The notes below the pieces were generated by a model. It worked only from the letters and a program-made list of their open reading frames with translations, was not told the origin of the DNA and ran no database searches. DNA of 35,409 nucleotides, from positions 1 to 35,409 of the forward strand of contig JYOB01000014.1 of NCBI GenBank assembly GCA_000955795.1. Direction: 5' to 3'. Position 1 is the first letter of the stretch. The number at the start of each line of letters is the position of its first letter. A program made the translations under genes and the position numbers. Below, piece after piece: positions 7,960 to 17,592 of the stretch. The stretch is from Burkholderiaceae bacterium 26 (GTDB lineage Bacteria; Pseudomonadota; Gammaproteobacteria; Burkholderiales; Burkholderiaceae).

Positions 7960-7995
7960 AAGAAAAACGCCCGCATGCCAAAGGCGATGCGGGCG
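7960..7995 (-). terminator. Rho-independent terminator of the small [15 protein letters not shown] gene
   Basis: On the minus strand CGCCCGCAT (7995-7987) pairs perfectly with ATGCGGGCG (7976-7968) around a ten-base loop, followed by TTTTTCTTC. This is a strong intrinsic terminator for transcription leaving the gene at 8017. It lies between two converging genes; on the plus strand it lacks a T-tract. Confidence 0.85.
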
Positions 7996-8016
7996 CGGCA
8001 TTGTGCCGGCTGACGG

Positions 8017-8737
<721 letters not shown>

Positions 8738-8935
8738 AGCAGTTACCTCCCATCAATCAGTTGACGTTCAGGATGATGTGCGGCGGCCACGCATGTGCGC
8801 GGCGTCTGTCGCACGCAATCAACCGTGTCAGCACGAAGCTTGCCCGCAGCGCATCGCCCCGAAGGGCATGCGCACGGCATGGCGCTTGCTCGACGGTACG
8901 GCGTATCAAAACAGAAACCCCTACCGGAGAGCCCC

Positions 8936-9412
8936 ATGAACAAAGCTGAAATCCCTGTGGCACAACGCGCCGTGCTGTCGATGCTGCTGGACGATCACCG
9001 CGAGGTGAAAAAACTCTTCAAGACGTTCCAGCAAGAGAAGGACAAAGCGGCCTGCGAGCAAATCGTGCGCGAAGCATGTGAAAAGTTGACCGTGCACACG
9101 CAGCTTGAAGAAGAGGTGTTCTACCCGTTCGTGCGTGACAACGGCGGCGAAGCGTTCAAGGATCTCGTCGACGAAGCCGTGGTGGAGCACGCCACCGCGA
9201 AGGACCTGATCAAGCAGTTGAGCGGCATGCACGCGGGCGACGATCTGTTCGCGGCAAAGTTCACGGTGCTGGCCGAGTACGTTTCACACCACGTGGAAGA
9301 AGAAGAGACCGAGCTCTTTCCCAAGCTGGTCCGTCAGCACGTCGACCTGACGCCGCTGCAGGAGCCCATGACCGCGCGCAAGGAGGCGCTGCTGGCCGAA
9401 ACAGCAAGCTGA
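8936..9412 (+). CDS. Hemerythrin HHE-domain protein
   Basis: A 158-residue four-helix-bundle protein expected to bind a di-iron centre and sense or store oxygen, or protect against oxidative and nitrosative stress. Iron-ligand candidates are visible in order: DDHREVKK (about residues 18-25), HTQLEEEVFYP (about 54-64, H and E), EHATAKD (about 86-92) and HHVEEEETELFP (about 116-127, H and E). The frame is open farther upstream, but the ATG at 8936 follows CCGGAGAGCCCC and gives the expected length. The ThDP-enzyme gene starts 32 bases after its stop, so the two are likely co-transcribed. Confidence 0.9.
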   Translation: MNKAEIPVAQRAVLSMLLDDHREVKKLFKTFQQEKDKAACEQIVREACEKLTVHTQLEEEVFYPFVRDNGGEAFKDLVDEAVVEHATAKDLIKQLSGMHAGDDLFAAKFTVLAEYVSHHVEEEETELFPKLVRQHVDLTPLQEPMTARKEALLAETAS

Positions 9413-9444
9413 CCGACACGACCATCTGATACTGGACAGAAACC

Positions 9445-11241
9445 ATGCAAGCCACCGTCAGCGACTTCCTCGTCGCCCGCCTGTATGACTGGGGCGTGCG
9501 GCGCATCTTTGGCTACCCCGGAGACGGCATCAACGGCATGTTCGGTGCCCTGCAGCGAGCCGGCGGCAAGATCGAATTCGTGCAGGTGCGGCATGAAGAA
9601 ATGGCCGCCTTCATGGCCTCTGCACACGCCAAGTTCACGGGTGAACTGGGCGTGTGCATGGCAACGTCCGGCCCGGGGGCGACGCACCTCATCACGGGGC
9701 TGTACGACGCGCGGCTCGACCACATGCCGGTGCTGGCGATTACCGGGCAGCAGGCGCGCACGGCAGTCGGTGGGCATTACCAGCAGGAGGTCGATCTGGC
9801 GGCGATGTTCCGTGACGTGGCCGGGGCGTTTGTCCACCAGGCCAGCATGCCGGCGCAGGTGCGGCATCTGCTGGATCGCGCGGTGCGCATCGCGATCGGG
9901 CAACGCCGGGTGACGGCGCTCGTGCTGCCGAACGATCTGCAGGAAATGCCCTACACCGAACCGCCGCGTGCGCACGGCACGGTGCACTCGGGCGTGGGCT
10001 ACAGCGCGCCGAGCGTGATCCCGCAAGCCGCCGACCTGGAGCGCGCGGCGGACATCCTCAACAGCGGCCGCAGGGTAGCGATGCTCGTGGGCGCAGGCGC
10101 ACTCGGGGCCAGTGCAGAAGTGGCAGCGGTGGCGGAAACGCTGGGCGCGGGCGTGGCCAAGGCGCTGCTTGGCAAGGCCGTCCTGCCCGACGAATTGCCC
10201 TATGTGACAGGCGCCATCGGCCTGCTTGGCACCGAGCCAAGCTGGGAGCTGATGAACCATTGCGACACGCTGCTGATGGTCGGCTCCGGCTTTCCCTATG
10301 CAGAATTCCTGCCCAAGGAAGGCCAGGCGCGCGGCGTGCAGATCGACCTGGACCCCGGTATGCTCGGGCTGCGCTATCCGATGGAGGTCAACCTGGTTGG
10401 CGACAGCGCACAAACGTTGCGAGCACTGCTGCCGTTGCTCCAGCGCAAGACCGATCGCTATTGGCCCGAACGCATTGCCCGCTGGAATGAAAGCTGGTGG
10501 AAGACGCTGGAAAGCCGCGCACTGCAACCGGCCTACCCCGTCAACCCGCAGCGCGTGTTCTGGGAGCTGTCACCCAAGCTGCCGGACAACGTGATCGTCA
10601 CCAGCGATTCCGGCACGTGTGCCAACTGGTATGCGCGCGATCTCAAGTTCAAGCCCGGCATGATGGGCTCGCTGTCGGGCGGGTTGGCATCGATGGGGGC
10701 AGCCGTGCCGTATGCAATTGCCGCCAAGTTTGCGCACCCGGAGAGACCCGCCATTGCATTCGTGGGCGACGGCGCCATGCAGATGAACAACATGGCCGAA
10801 CTCATCACCGTGTCGAAATATTGGAAGCGCTGGAAGTCTCCCAGGTGGATCTGCATGGTGCTCAACAACCAGGATCTGAACGAAGTCACGTGGGAGCAAC
10901 GCGTGATGGAAGGCGACCCGAAGTTCCCGGCCTCACAGGACATCCCAGATGTGCCGTATCACCGCTTTGCAGAGTTGATCGGCCTGAAGGGCATCTACGT
11001 CGACAACCCCGACCAACTGGCCGGCGCGTGGGACGAAGCGCTCAGCGCAGACCGCCCCGTGGTGCTGGAGGTGAAGACCGACCCCGATGTGCCGCCGCTG
11101 CCGCCGCACGTCACGCTGCAGCAGGCGCGCAACTTTGCGACGGCACTGGCATATGGCGACCCGGATGCGAGCGGTGTGCTGCGCGGGACGGCGCGTCAGG
11201 TGTTGTCGGCTTTGTTTCCGGTGCATAGGGAGAAGGAGTGA
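9445..11241 (+). CDS. ThDP-dependent enzyme, pyruvate oxidase / acetolactate synthase-like
   Basis: A 598-residue enzyme of the pyruvate oxidase/acetohydroxyacid synthase superfamily. The N-terminal domain has GYPGDGINGMFGAL and RHEEMAAFMASAHAKFTG; the glutamate pair there includes the one that activates the thiamine ring. The central domain spans about 190-330. The C-terminal domain carries the diphosphate-binding motif GDGAMQMNNMAEL to NNQDLN (about 440-475). The family uses pyruvate or related 2-oxo acids. An unusual KYWKRWKSPRW stretch lies inside the ThDP-binding region. Pairing with hemerythrin and PRC-barrel genes suggests a redox or stress role rather than branched-chain synthesis. 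No regulatory subunit is adjacent. Confidence 0.88.
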   Translation: MQATVSDFLVARLYDWGVRRIFGYPGDGINGMFGALQRAGGKIEFVQVRHEEMAAFMASAHAKFTGELGVCMATSGPGATHLITGLYDARLDHMPVLAITGQQARTAVGGHYQQEVDLAAMFRDVAGAFVHQASMPAQVRHLLDRAVRIAIGQRRVTALVLPNDLQEMPYTEPPRAHGTVHSGVGYSAPSVIPQAADLERAADILNSGRRVAMLVGAGALGASAEVAAVAETLGAGVAKALLGKAVLPDELPYVTGAIGLLGTEPSWELMNHCDTLLMVGSGFPYAEFLPKEGQARGVQIDLDPGMLGLRYPMEVNLVGDSAQTLRALLPLLQRKTDRYWPERIARWNESWWKTLESRALQPAYPVNPQRVFWELSPKLPDNVIVTSDSGTCANWYARDLKFKPGMMGSLSGGLASMGAAVPYAIAAKFAHPERPAIAFVGDGAMQMNNMAELITVSKYWKRWKSPRWICMVLNNQDLNEVTWEQRVMEGDPKFPASQDIPDVPYHRFAELIGLKGIYVDNPDQLAGAWDEALSADRPVVLEVKTDPDVPPLPPHVTLQQARNFATALAYGDPDASGVLRGTARQVLSALFPVHREKE

Positions 11242-11506
11242 GGTGGGAGGTGCCGGGCTCAAGCCACCTTCCACCTTGATGTGGATGGTGCCTATGTGAC
11301 TGTCAGAAGAGGCAAAGAAGAAGCGTCACGACGATTCGCTGATCTTCTTGTCTTGCGTGTCTCAATCGGTGGTGCTTGCTGCGAGCACACACAGCGTGGG
11401 GCATCGCGGGTTGTCTGCGGTCAGGCACCCGAGGTCCAACGTCACGCTGTAATTGCTCTGCCCGACTTTGCCTTGCCGTGTCGCCCCGTTGCCTTTTGCC
11501 GTGGCA

Positions 11507-12409
11507 TCAAACCTGGGCACTGCAACTGGCCTGGGTCGCGTCGTGATGGTGCTCACGCAGCGCGCCCGGTATGCCGGTACCCGCCAGGCCATCGGCCGCC
11601 AGCCATGCCGCGGTGGCGGCAGCGGCGCGGTCGATGAGTTCTCCGCAGCGGGCGTAGTCGTAGGGCGACACATCGAGGGGGCACAGCGGTGGCACCACGG
11701 CAATGGGCACCTGCCCGGCCCAGCGCTCCAGGTCTTGCACAAGCTGACGCGCAACCAGCAGTGACAAGGCGTTCAGCGCGTGCTCGATGGCGCTGCGCGG
11801 GGCGCGACGGTCGGCACAGGCAAACCCCGCTGGCAATACGACGACACGTGTGGCGCCCAGCCGGATGGCGGCGGAGATTGGCGTGTTGTTGGCGACGCCC
11901 CCGTCGATCAACAGGCGATCACCAATGCGCACCGGCGGAAACACGCCCGGAATGGCGGCGCTGGCAAGCACGGCTGGCACGATGGCGCCGGAAGACAGCA
12001 CCACCTCGGCGCCAGTTTGCATGTCGGTGGCCACAACGTGCAGGGGGAGCGTGGCCGCCTCCAGCAGGGTCTGCCCGAAATGCCGCGTCAGCAGGCGCTG
12101 CAGGCCGGATGCATCGACTAGGTGCTCCCGTTGCCCACCCAGGAGCCCGAGCATGCTGAACATTGCCCGCCATGACCATGGCATCACGTCGGCGCGCCGC
12201 ACGCCGCGCCACAGCGCTTCGAGCTGGGCTGTGCCCGCCGCGTGCGGGTTGCACGCAAAAAAAGCGGCGTTGATGGCGCCCGCCGAGGCGCCCACCACCA
12301 TGTCCGGGACCACGCCCGAGGCCACCAGCTCGCGCAGCATGCCGGCCTCGATGGCGCCGAGGCTGCCGCCGCCAGCAAAGACAAACGCTGTTCGTTCCAC
12401 TCTGTCCAT
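11507..12409 (-). CDS. Patatin-like phospholipase
   Basis: A 300-residue patatin-family serine hydrolase. The glycine-rich oxyanion loop is GGGSLGAIEAGM (about residues 13-24), the nucleophile elbow is GASAG (serine about 42) and the dyad aspartate is in IDGGVANNTP. The usual arginine of the GGGxRG loop is leucine here. These enzymes release fatty acids from phospholipids. An ATG six bases upstream (12415) is also possible. There is no signal peptide, so it is cytosolic or secreted by another route. The 265 bases between its stop and the ThDP-enzyme gene contain no supported gene; a short minus frame down to 11362 ends in cysteine-rich sequence that may be a remnant. Confidence 0.88.
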   Translation of the reverse strand: MDRVERTAFVFAGGGSLGAIEAGMLRELVASGVVPDMVVGASAGAINAAFFACNPHAAGTAQLEALWRGVRRADVMPWSWRAMFSMLGLLGGQREHLVDASGLQRLLTRHFGQTLLEAATLPLHVVATDMQTGAEVVLSSGAIVPAVLASAAIPGVFPPVRIGDRLLIDGGVANNTPISAAIRLGATRVVVLPAGFACADRRAPRSAIEHALNALSLLVARQLVQDLERWAGQVPIAVVPPLCPLDVSPYDYARCGELIDRAAAATAAWLAADGLAGTGIPGALREHHHDATQASCSAQV

Positions 12410-12518
12410 GATCAATGCCGCGTTGCAGCAAAGAAGTCCAATCGAGTCAATCAGGAGACGACTGGAACTAGAGTAGGTCTGCGCTGCCGTTGCGGCTAGT
12501 CAGGTCGATTGGCGCCGA

Positions 12519-12791
12519 TCAGCGAGCTTGCCGCGCAGCGTCTGCCACCGGCTTCCAGTGCAGAAAGCCGAACAGCAACGTCAGCAACACGCTGTCGAGC
12601 AACGGGCCCTTGTGCAGCGACACCTTCCGGAAGCAAAACACCACCTCCAGCGCATGCGCCGCCAGCAACACCAAGGCCGCGACGCGCAACCAGCCGATGG
12701 CATCGGCGGACAGCGGCAGCGGCGTGGCATAGCTGGCCAGCGCAACGCCATACACGGCGAGCAGGGCGAGCTTGCAGAGGACAGTGAACAT
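12519..12791 (-). CDS. DUF1145-family small membrane protein
   Basis: A 90-residue protein with three probable membrane helices: FTVLCKLALLAVYGVALASY (2-21), LRVAALVLLAAHALEVVFCF (about 35-54) and LLDSVLLTLLFGFLHWKPV (about 63-81). The pattern H-A-L-E-V and the ending FGFLHWKPV fit the DUF1145 (YhhL-like) family of unknown function. The start chosen is ATG at 12791, preceded by a GGAGA ribosome site; the frame extends upstream but without support. It is on the same strand as the patatin gene, 109 bases before it. Confidence 0.75.
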   Translation of the reverse strand: MFTVLCKLALLAVYGVALASYATPLPLSADAIGWLRVAALVLLAAHALEVVFCFRKVSLHKGPLLDSVLLTLLFGFLHWKPVADAARQAR

Positions 12792-12918
12792 GCAGGTCTC
12801 CAAAGAGTCGGTGATTGAGTTGCCATGCAGCATACCGGCCACCCCGATCACGCCAGCCGCTTCAAACACCTGGATAGACGCCGTCCTCCAGCCAGCCGTG
12901 TCGGCAGCCGGGCATTTG

Positions 12919-13044
12919 TCAGGCCACGGCCTGGCGGGGCAGCGCTTCGCTCAGGTCCGCCAGCGTGGGCGCATTGTCGGCGCCGAGTTGTCGCTCCGTC
13001 AGCACCACGCGCGCACAGACGACAACCTCGGCAGCAGGGCCCTC
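12919..13044 (-). pseudogene. Possible gene remnant (C-terminal fragment) in an otherwise gene-free stretch
   Basis: Within the 357-base gap 12792-13148, one minus frame reads 41 residues with protein-like composition, including VVVCARVVLTERQLG and PTLADLSEALPRQAVA, then a stop at 12919-12921. Upstream it is cut by an in-frame TAG at 13045-13047, with no start or ribosome site. It could be the tail of a lost gene or chance. I do not recognise the family. Nothing else was found in this gap. Confidence 0.25.
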
Positions 13045-13148
13045 CTATCGATTGAGATGGTGAATCGCGAAGCAAGGCTTTCCAAGCTGTCGTAAGCGCC
13101 GTAGTTGCACGCGTCTAACACGCCAATGCAAGAACATGGTGCTTGATG

Positions 13149-13892
13149 CTAGCTGCGTTCGTAAATTGGTACTTCCGTCGCGTAGAGGAAGAAGGACTGG
13201 GCCGGACGGTAGAACGTGGTGGTGGCGTTAGCGTTGATCGCGAGCAACGCGCGTTCATAGGCGCGGAATGCGCCAACAGACGACACATCATCGAACCAGA
13301 GACTGGCAACACCTTCGTAGACGGGCACATCCGTGGCACTGAAGTAGGCCAGCATGGCATTGAATTCCGGAACCTGTCTGTTATGTACGCAGCGTCGCAA
13401 TGCGGCTGCGGCAAGCGGCTCGGCGGCCAAGGCCAGCTCGTGCGCCCGCGACCATCGATCAAAGAACTCGGGTAGTGACAATCCTTCTGCAGCCCGCAGG
13501 TAGTGCAGAACCTTGGCCCCACATGCGCGTTTCGGAGTCACAACCGGCTGCTCCGCTTCCACCGCCACCAAACTGAGCGAAACGCTGGCGTCTGCGAAGT
13601 TGGCGGCATCAGGTCCAACCTTTGTACGCACGTGCTCATGTGCAAAGGTGGCGGACATGTCCTGCGCATTGTCCCAATACAGTTCCGTTACCGAATCCCG
13701 TGCAACCGTCATCGAATGCTCGGGTTCGGCGGTCGATCCGAACGCCGCATCGAAGACGTGGTTCTGTACATAGCGCCGCAGGGTGACGGGGTTCTCATTC
13801 GAGATCGCGCCATGCACGTGCTGTACATAGGCCACGTATTCGGCATGCGTCATGCCAGGGCGGCGGCAGACCGCAGCGATCATCTTGATCAT
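13149..13892 (-). CDS. EthD-domain protein (two-domain dimeric alpha+beta barrel)
   Basis: A 247-residue protein with an EthD-type ferredoxin-like domain. The first half starts MIKMIAAVCRRPGMTHAEYVAYVQHVHGAI, the classic EthD/polyketide-cyclase-like opening with a conserved histidine near 26-28. A second, weaker copy begins KVLHYLRAAEGLSLPEFFDRWSRAHELAL near residue 128. Such proteins act in ether and aromatic catabolism as decarboxylases, isomerases or accessory proteins. A good AAAGGA ribosome site precedes the ATG at 13892. It is the last gene of the minus arm, 40 bases after the aldehyde dehydrogenase. The exact reaction is unknown. Confidence 0.78.
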   Translation of the reverse strand: MIKMIAAVCRRPGMTHAEYVAYVQHVHGAISNENPVTLRRYVQNHVFDAAFGSTAEPEHSMTVARDSVTELYWDNAQDMSATFAHEHVRTKVGPDAANFADASVSLSLVAVEAEQPVVTPKRACGAKVLHYLRAAEGLSLPEFFDRWSRAHELALAAEPLAAAALRRCVHNRQVPEFNAMLAYFSATDVPVYEGVASLWFDDVSSVGAFRAYERALLAINANATTTFYRPAQSFFLYATEVPIYERS

Positions 13893-13932
13893 CGTTGTCC
13901 TTTGTGAGTTGAGGTTGGGCTATCCATCAGGC

Positions 13933-15402
13933 TCAAGCGGCGTCGAGGCCGTCCCAGCACAGATATTTGACCTCCAGGAACTCGTCGATACCGAGGTGCG
14001 AACCTTCGCGCCCCAGGCCGCTTTGCTTCACACCACCGAATGGCGCGACTTCGGTCGAGATCAGGCCGGTGTTGATTCCGACCATGCCCGACTCGATGCG
14101 GGCAGCGTTGCGCCAGATGCGGGCAGCGTCGCGGCTGTACAAATACGCGGCAAGTCCGTATTCGGTGTCGTTGGCCATGGCGATGGCGTCATCGTCGGTA
14201 TCGAAGCGGAATAGAGGCGCCACGGGGCCGAAGGTCTCCTCGCGGGCAATCAGCATATCGTGCGTGACGTCAACCAGCACGGTCGGCTCGAAGAAGTTGC
14301 CACCGAGCGCATGCCGGTTGCCACCGTGCAGAAGCCGCGCGCCTTTGTCTAGGGCATCGACCACGTGCTCTTCAACTTTTCGCACGGCCGCCGTGTCGAT
14401 CAGCGGGCCAAGCTGCACGTCTGCTTCCAGGCCGTTACCCGTACGCAGGCGGGCTACGCGTTCGGCCACGCGTTCGGCAAGCGCATCGTAAATGCTGGAC
14501 TGCACCAGCACGCGATTTGCGCTGATACACGCCTGCCCCGTGTTGCGGAACTTGGCTGCGACTACGCCATCGGCTGCGGCATCAAGATCGGCGTCGTCAA
14601 AGATAATGAATGGTGCGTTGCCGCCGAGTTCCATCGAGCATTTCTTCACTGTCTGTGCGGCTTGGGCCAGCAAGACACGACCGACTTCGGTCGAGCCCGT
14701 GAAGGTGAGCTTGCGGATCAGCGGGTTGGCCGTCAGCTCACCGCCGATCGCTCGCGTGTCGTTGCCCGTCACTACGCTGAAGGCACCGGCCGGAACACCC
14801 GCACGCTGTGCCAGTTCGGCAAGTGCCAACGCGGTCATCGGTGTCTGGCTGGCGGGCTTGAGCACCATCGTGCAGCCGGCGGCAAGCGCCGGCCCCGCCT
14901 TGCGCGTGATCATTGCGGCGGGAAAATTCCACGGCGTGATGGCTGCGCATACGCCGATCGGTTCGCGCAGCGCGACAACGCGCTGCGCTTCCTTGGCGCC
15001 TGGAATCACATCACCGCGCACGCGCGTTGCCTCTTCGGCAAACCAGCGCAGGAACGATGCGGCGTAGTCGATTTCGCCACGGGCTTCAGCCAGCGGCTTG
15101 CCTTCTTCCAGCGTGATGAGCGTTGCGAGATCTTCACGATGCGCCAACGTCAATTCGTACCACCGGCGCAGAACTTCACCACGATGCTTGGCGGTGGTAC
15201 GGCGCCAGGTGGTAAAGGCGCTATGCGCCGCATCGATGGCGCGGCGTACTTCCTCCTCGCGGCAGCGCGGCAGTTCTACGAGCAACGATTGATCGGCCGG
15301 GTTGTGCAGCGCATAACGACCGTGCGGTGTGCTTTCCACCCATTCGCCGGCGATGAAAGCGGCTTCGCGCCACAGCGTGGGATCTTTCAGAAGGTGCTTC
15401 AT
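13933..15402 (-). CDS. Aldehyde dehydrogenase, succinate-semialdehyde dehydrogenase (GabD) type
   Basis: A 489-residue NAD(P)-dependent aldehyde dehydrogenase. Landmarks are TPWNFPAAM with the catalytic asparagine (159), KPASQTP in the cofactor site, FTGSTEVG (glycine-rich), MELGGNAPFI with the general base Glu258, and NTGQACISANR with the nucleophile Cys292. The C-terminus has APFGGVKQSGLGREGS. Length and motifs fit the succinate/glutarate-semialdehyde dehydrogenase branch. It sits 12 bases after the DapA-like gene with an AAGGAG ribosome site, so it probably oxidises the aldehyde released by that enzyme or by another step of the cluster. Acting on free succinate semialdehyde alone is the alternative. 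Confidence 0.9.
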   Translation of the reverse strand: MKHLLKDPTLWREAAFIAGEWVESTPHGRYALHNPADQSLLVELPRCREEEVRRAIDAAHSAFTTWRRTTAKHRGEVLRRWYELTLAHREDLATLITLEEGKPLAEARGEIDYAASFLRWFAEEATRVRGDVIPGAKEAQRVVALREPIGVCAAITPWNFPAAMITRKAGPALAAGCTMVLKPASQTPMTALALAELAQRAGVPAGAFSVVTGNDTRAIGGELTANPLIRKLTFTGSTEVGRVLLAQAAQTVKKCSMELGGNAPFIIFDDADLDAAADGVVAAKFRNTGQACISANRVLVQSSIYDALAERVAERVARLRTGNGLEADVQLGPLIDTAAVRKVEEHVVDALDKGARLLHGGNRHALGGNFFEPTVLVDVTHDMLIAREETFGPVAPLFRFDTDDDAIAMANDTEYGLAAYLYSRDAARIWRNAARIESGMVGINTGLISTEVAPFGGVKQSGLGREGSHLGIDEFLEVKYLCWDGLDAA

Positions 15403-15414
15403 GGTTGTGCTCCT

Positions 15415-16434
15415 TCAGCAGGGGAAGCGGCCAACCATGAAGGCTTCATCCGGGTCCGACGTGACGGGCAGGCCCGACGCCACCAGACCTTGGCGCAGCA
15501 TCTTCATCAGGCGATCCGGCACGCGCATGGCTGGCGCGCGCAGGGGGCCACCGTTAAAGCCGGCGAGCCAGTCCTGATACTTCCACATGGTGCGGTTGAG
15601 CACGCCGGTGCCGCCCGCGTAGGTTTGCGCGGCCGCGCCGTTGGCGCTGCGTGCCGGATTGACCTTCCAGTACATCGCCATGGCCTCTTCCCACCGGCCG
15701 GTGCGTGCCAGTTCAAACGCCTTCGGGTAGTAGTCACCCATCCACGCGGTGTTGCTGGTGCCGGAGAACTGCAGCTCCATCAGACTCATCAGCGGAATCG
15801 CATCGCCTTCGATCGGGCAACTGATGACGACCTCGTTGCGGAAGTGGTGGTACATCTCGCAGATGCCAGCCGGCAGCGGGAATCCTTGCTCGGATTTGAT
15901 CGCAACGATGTTGGGGCAATCGTCGAGCAGCCGGCGCACCAGGCTGACCGGCATGCCCGCCGGATGTACACGCTCGAAGCCCCACAGCGGGATCGGGAAC
16001 AGCATCACCGCAAGGTCGGTCGCGTCACAGAAGGTCTTCGTGTAGTTGTAGATTTCTTCCTCGCTCGTTGGCCAGAACTGGGGCGGGTAAGACAGCAGGA
16101 CGATGTCGGCGCCAGCTTTCTCGGCCAGCTTTACGGCCTCAATGTTTTCGGCCAGCGTGCCAAACGCCGCATGGAAGAAGAGGCCAAGCCGGTTGCCTGC
16201 GGTCTCGCGTGCCCAGGCCGTGAACTGGGCGTTTTCTTCGGGCGTGATGGCAACTTCGCTGCACAGCAACGTGTAGCTGAACCCAAGCTTGGTTGCCAAT
16301 TCAATGTCGTGGCGGATGCCGTGTTCGTTCAGGCGCTTCAAGTCGGCGCTGTAGCTGGGTATGGTGACGGCCGAGCAGCCGATCAGGTGTTCGCGCGCCC
16401 AGGCGCGGGCGTCGGATTTCTTGTAGGTGGCCAT
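15415..16434 (-). CDS. Divergent dihydrodipicolinate synthase (DapA)-family lyase/aldolase
   Basis: A 339-residue class I (Schiff-base) lyase of the DapA/N-acetylneuraminate lyase superfamily. The lysine is clear in NIVAIKSEQG (Lys180). Other conserved positions are altered: the usual G-T-T-G-E loop is replaced by LLCSEVAITPEE (57-68), and the Y-N-x-P tyrosine region reads MLFPIPLWGFERVHP with no tyrosine. It is longer than DapA (about 290 residues), as are hydratase-aldolases of the NahE type. It precedes the aldehyde dehydrogenase by 12 bases and follows the cyclodeaminase-like gene by 32. A retro-aldol or dehydratase role in a catabolic pathway is inference; lysine biosynthesis is unlikely. 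Confidence 0.82.
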   Translation of the reverse strand: MATYKKSDARAWAREHLIGCSAVTIPSYSADLKRLNEHGIRHDIELATKLGFSYTLLCSEVAITPEENAQFTAWARETAGNRLGLFFHAAFGTLAENIEAVKLAEKAGADIVLLSYPPQFWPTSEEEIYNYTKTFCDATDLAVMLFPIPLWGFERVHPAGMPVSLVRRLLDDCPNIVAIKSEQGFPLPAGICEMYHHFRNEVVISCPIEGDAIPLMSLMELQFSGTSNTAWMGDYYPKAFELARTGRWEEAMAMYWKVNPARSANGAAAQTYAGGTGVLNRTMWKYQDWLAGFNGGPLRAPAMRVPDRLMKMLRQGLVASGLPVTSDPDEAFMVGRFPC

Positions 16435-16466
16435 CGTTGGCGTCTCCTTGGGAATGTGGGGGTGAT

Positions 16467-17477
16467 TTATTTGGCGATCGGAACAATGCTGGCCGGCAGG
16501 GGCACGCCGCGCCCTTGCTCCTTGGCATGTGCAAAGAGCATCTCGGCAATGACGATGTCCTGAAGCGCGGACCCGACAGACTTGTAGAGCACGATGTCGC
16601 TGTCAGCCTGGCGGGGCTTGATCTCTCCCGCAGCGAGCGCCGAGAGCGGCACCAGCTTGCTGGCGATGGGCACGCCTGCACGCGAGGCGGCGATGGCATC
16701 GCCAGTATCGTGGGCGACTTCCTGTGGCATGTCGGCCACGATGCAGGCGGCGCGCGCCATCGTTTCCTCGTCGACTTCGCGCTGTTCCGGCAGCGTGGAA
16801 CCCAGCGAGACCACCGTAGCGCCCGGCGACAGCCACGCGCCGCGCAGGACGGGTGACTCGTCCCGACTGCGCGCGGCACAGATGACGATATCCGCACCCT
16901 CCACAGCCGCTTCAGGCGACTCCGATGCGGCGATGTCCAGTGCAGTGCGAAACGATTCGGCAAAGCGCTCGCGGCTCGCAGGCGTGGGGCTGTATACGCG
17001 CACGGATTGCAGTGTGCGCACCGCACGCAGGCAATCGAGTGCATTGCGTGCTTCAAAGCCAGAGCCGATGATCGCCACGTGCAGCGGCCGATTGGGTGCT
17101 AGCAGGTCCACCGCCAACGCCACGGTCGCTGCCGTACGCAGGCCGGTGACCCTGTTGCCATCGACCAATGCACTCAGGGCCATGGTCTTCTGATCGAACA
17201 ACGAGATCAGGTAACTTGCCCGGCGCGCACGCGGGGATGCCGCGATCAGCTTGCAGCCCATGTGGCCGCCGGCCGGCGACACGGCGGTCAGGCTGCGCAG
17301 CCAGATGCCGTCACCACGTGCCATCGAGCGCGGCGGCACCATGGCGTCGGACGTGGGTTTAGCGTAGGCCTTGGCGAGGGCAGCGACGGCCGAAGGCCAG
17401 TCGGCAAGCGATGCGACATCGGCATCGCTCAGGAACAACGTGGGGGCGAGCAGTTCGCTCGGTTGCAGGTCGGACAT
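16467..17477 (-). CDS. Ornithine cyclodeaminase / mu-crystallin family protein
   Basis: A 336-residue NAD(P)-binding protein of the OCD/mu-crystallin family, which includes ornithine cyclodeaminase, ketimine reductases, and alanine and opine-type dehydrogenases. Motifs are GHMGCKLIAASP, TGLRTAATVALAVDLL, the Rossmann loop VAIIGSGFEARN, and KSVGSALQDIVIAEMLF near the C-terminus. A GTG at 17525 would extend the protein by 16 residues; the ATG at 17477 better fits the family. It starts 115 bases downstream of the second LysR gene. In this context it may reduce or oxidise an imine or amino-acid-like intermediate, which would suit a nitrogen-containing substrate; this is inference. Confidence 0.85.
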   Translation of the reverse strand: MSDLQPSELLAPTLFLSDADVASLADWPSAVAALAKAYAKPTSDAMVPPRSMARGDGIWLRSLTAVSPAGGHMGCKLIAASPRARRASYLISLFDQKTMALSALVDGNRVTGLRTAATVALAVDLLAPNRPLHVAIIGSGFEARNALDCLRAVRTLQSVRVYSPTPASRERFAESFRTALDIAASESPEAAVEGADIVICAARSRDESPVLRGAWLSPGATVVSLGSTLPEQREVDEETMARAACIVADMPQEVAHDTGDAIAASRAGVPIASKLVPLSALAAGEIKPRQADSDIVLYKSVGSALQDIVIAEMLFAHAKEQGRGVPLPASIVPIAK

Positions 17478-17592
17478 GGCGCTGGGCGTGGAAGTCAACG
17501 GCCAGCCGACTATAGAAGGCCGCACCTGCGCGAGGTACTGCCTGACAGCGAAAGCAGCTATGCACCAGATCGATAGCTGCGGAAGATGCCGC

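Noticed and set aside
11242-11506. Possible gene tail after the ThDP-enzyme gene (minus frame ending in cysteine-rich sequence at 11362)
   Set aside because: It runs out of phase from within the patatin gene with no start of its own; reported only in passing.
14365-16563. 732-residue plus-strand frame opposite the aldehyde dehydrogenase and DapA-like genes
   Set aside because: No start signal, shadow-like composition, and it crosses two genuine genes.
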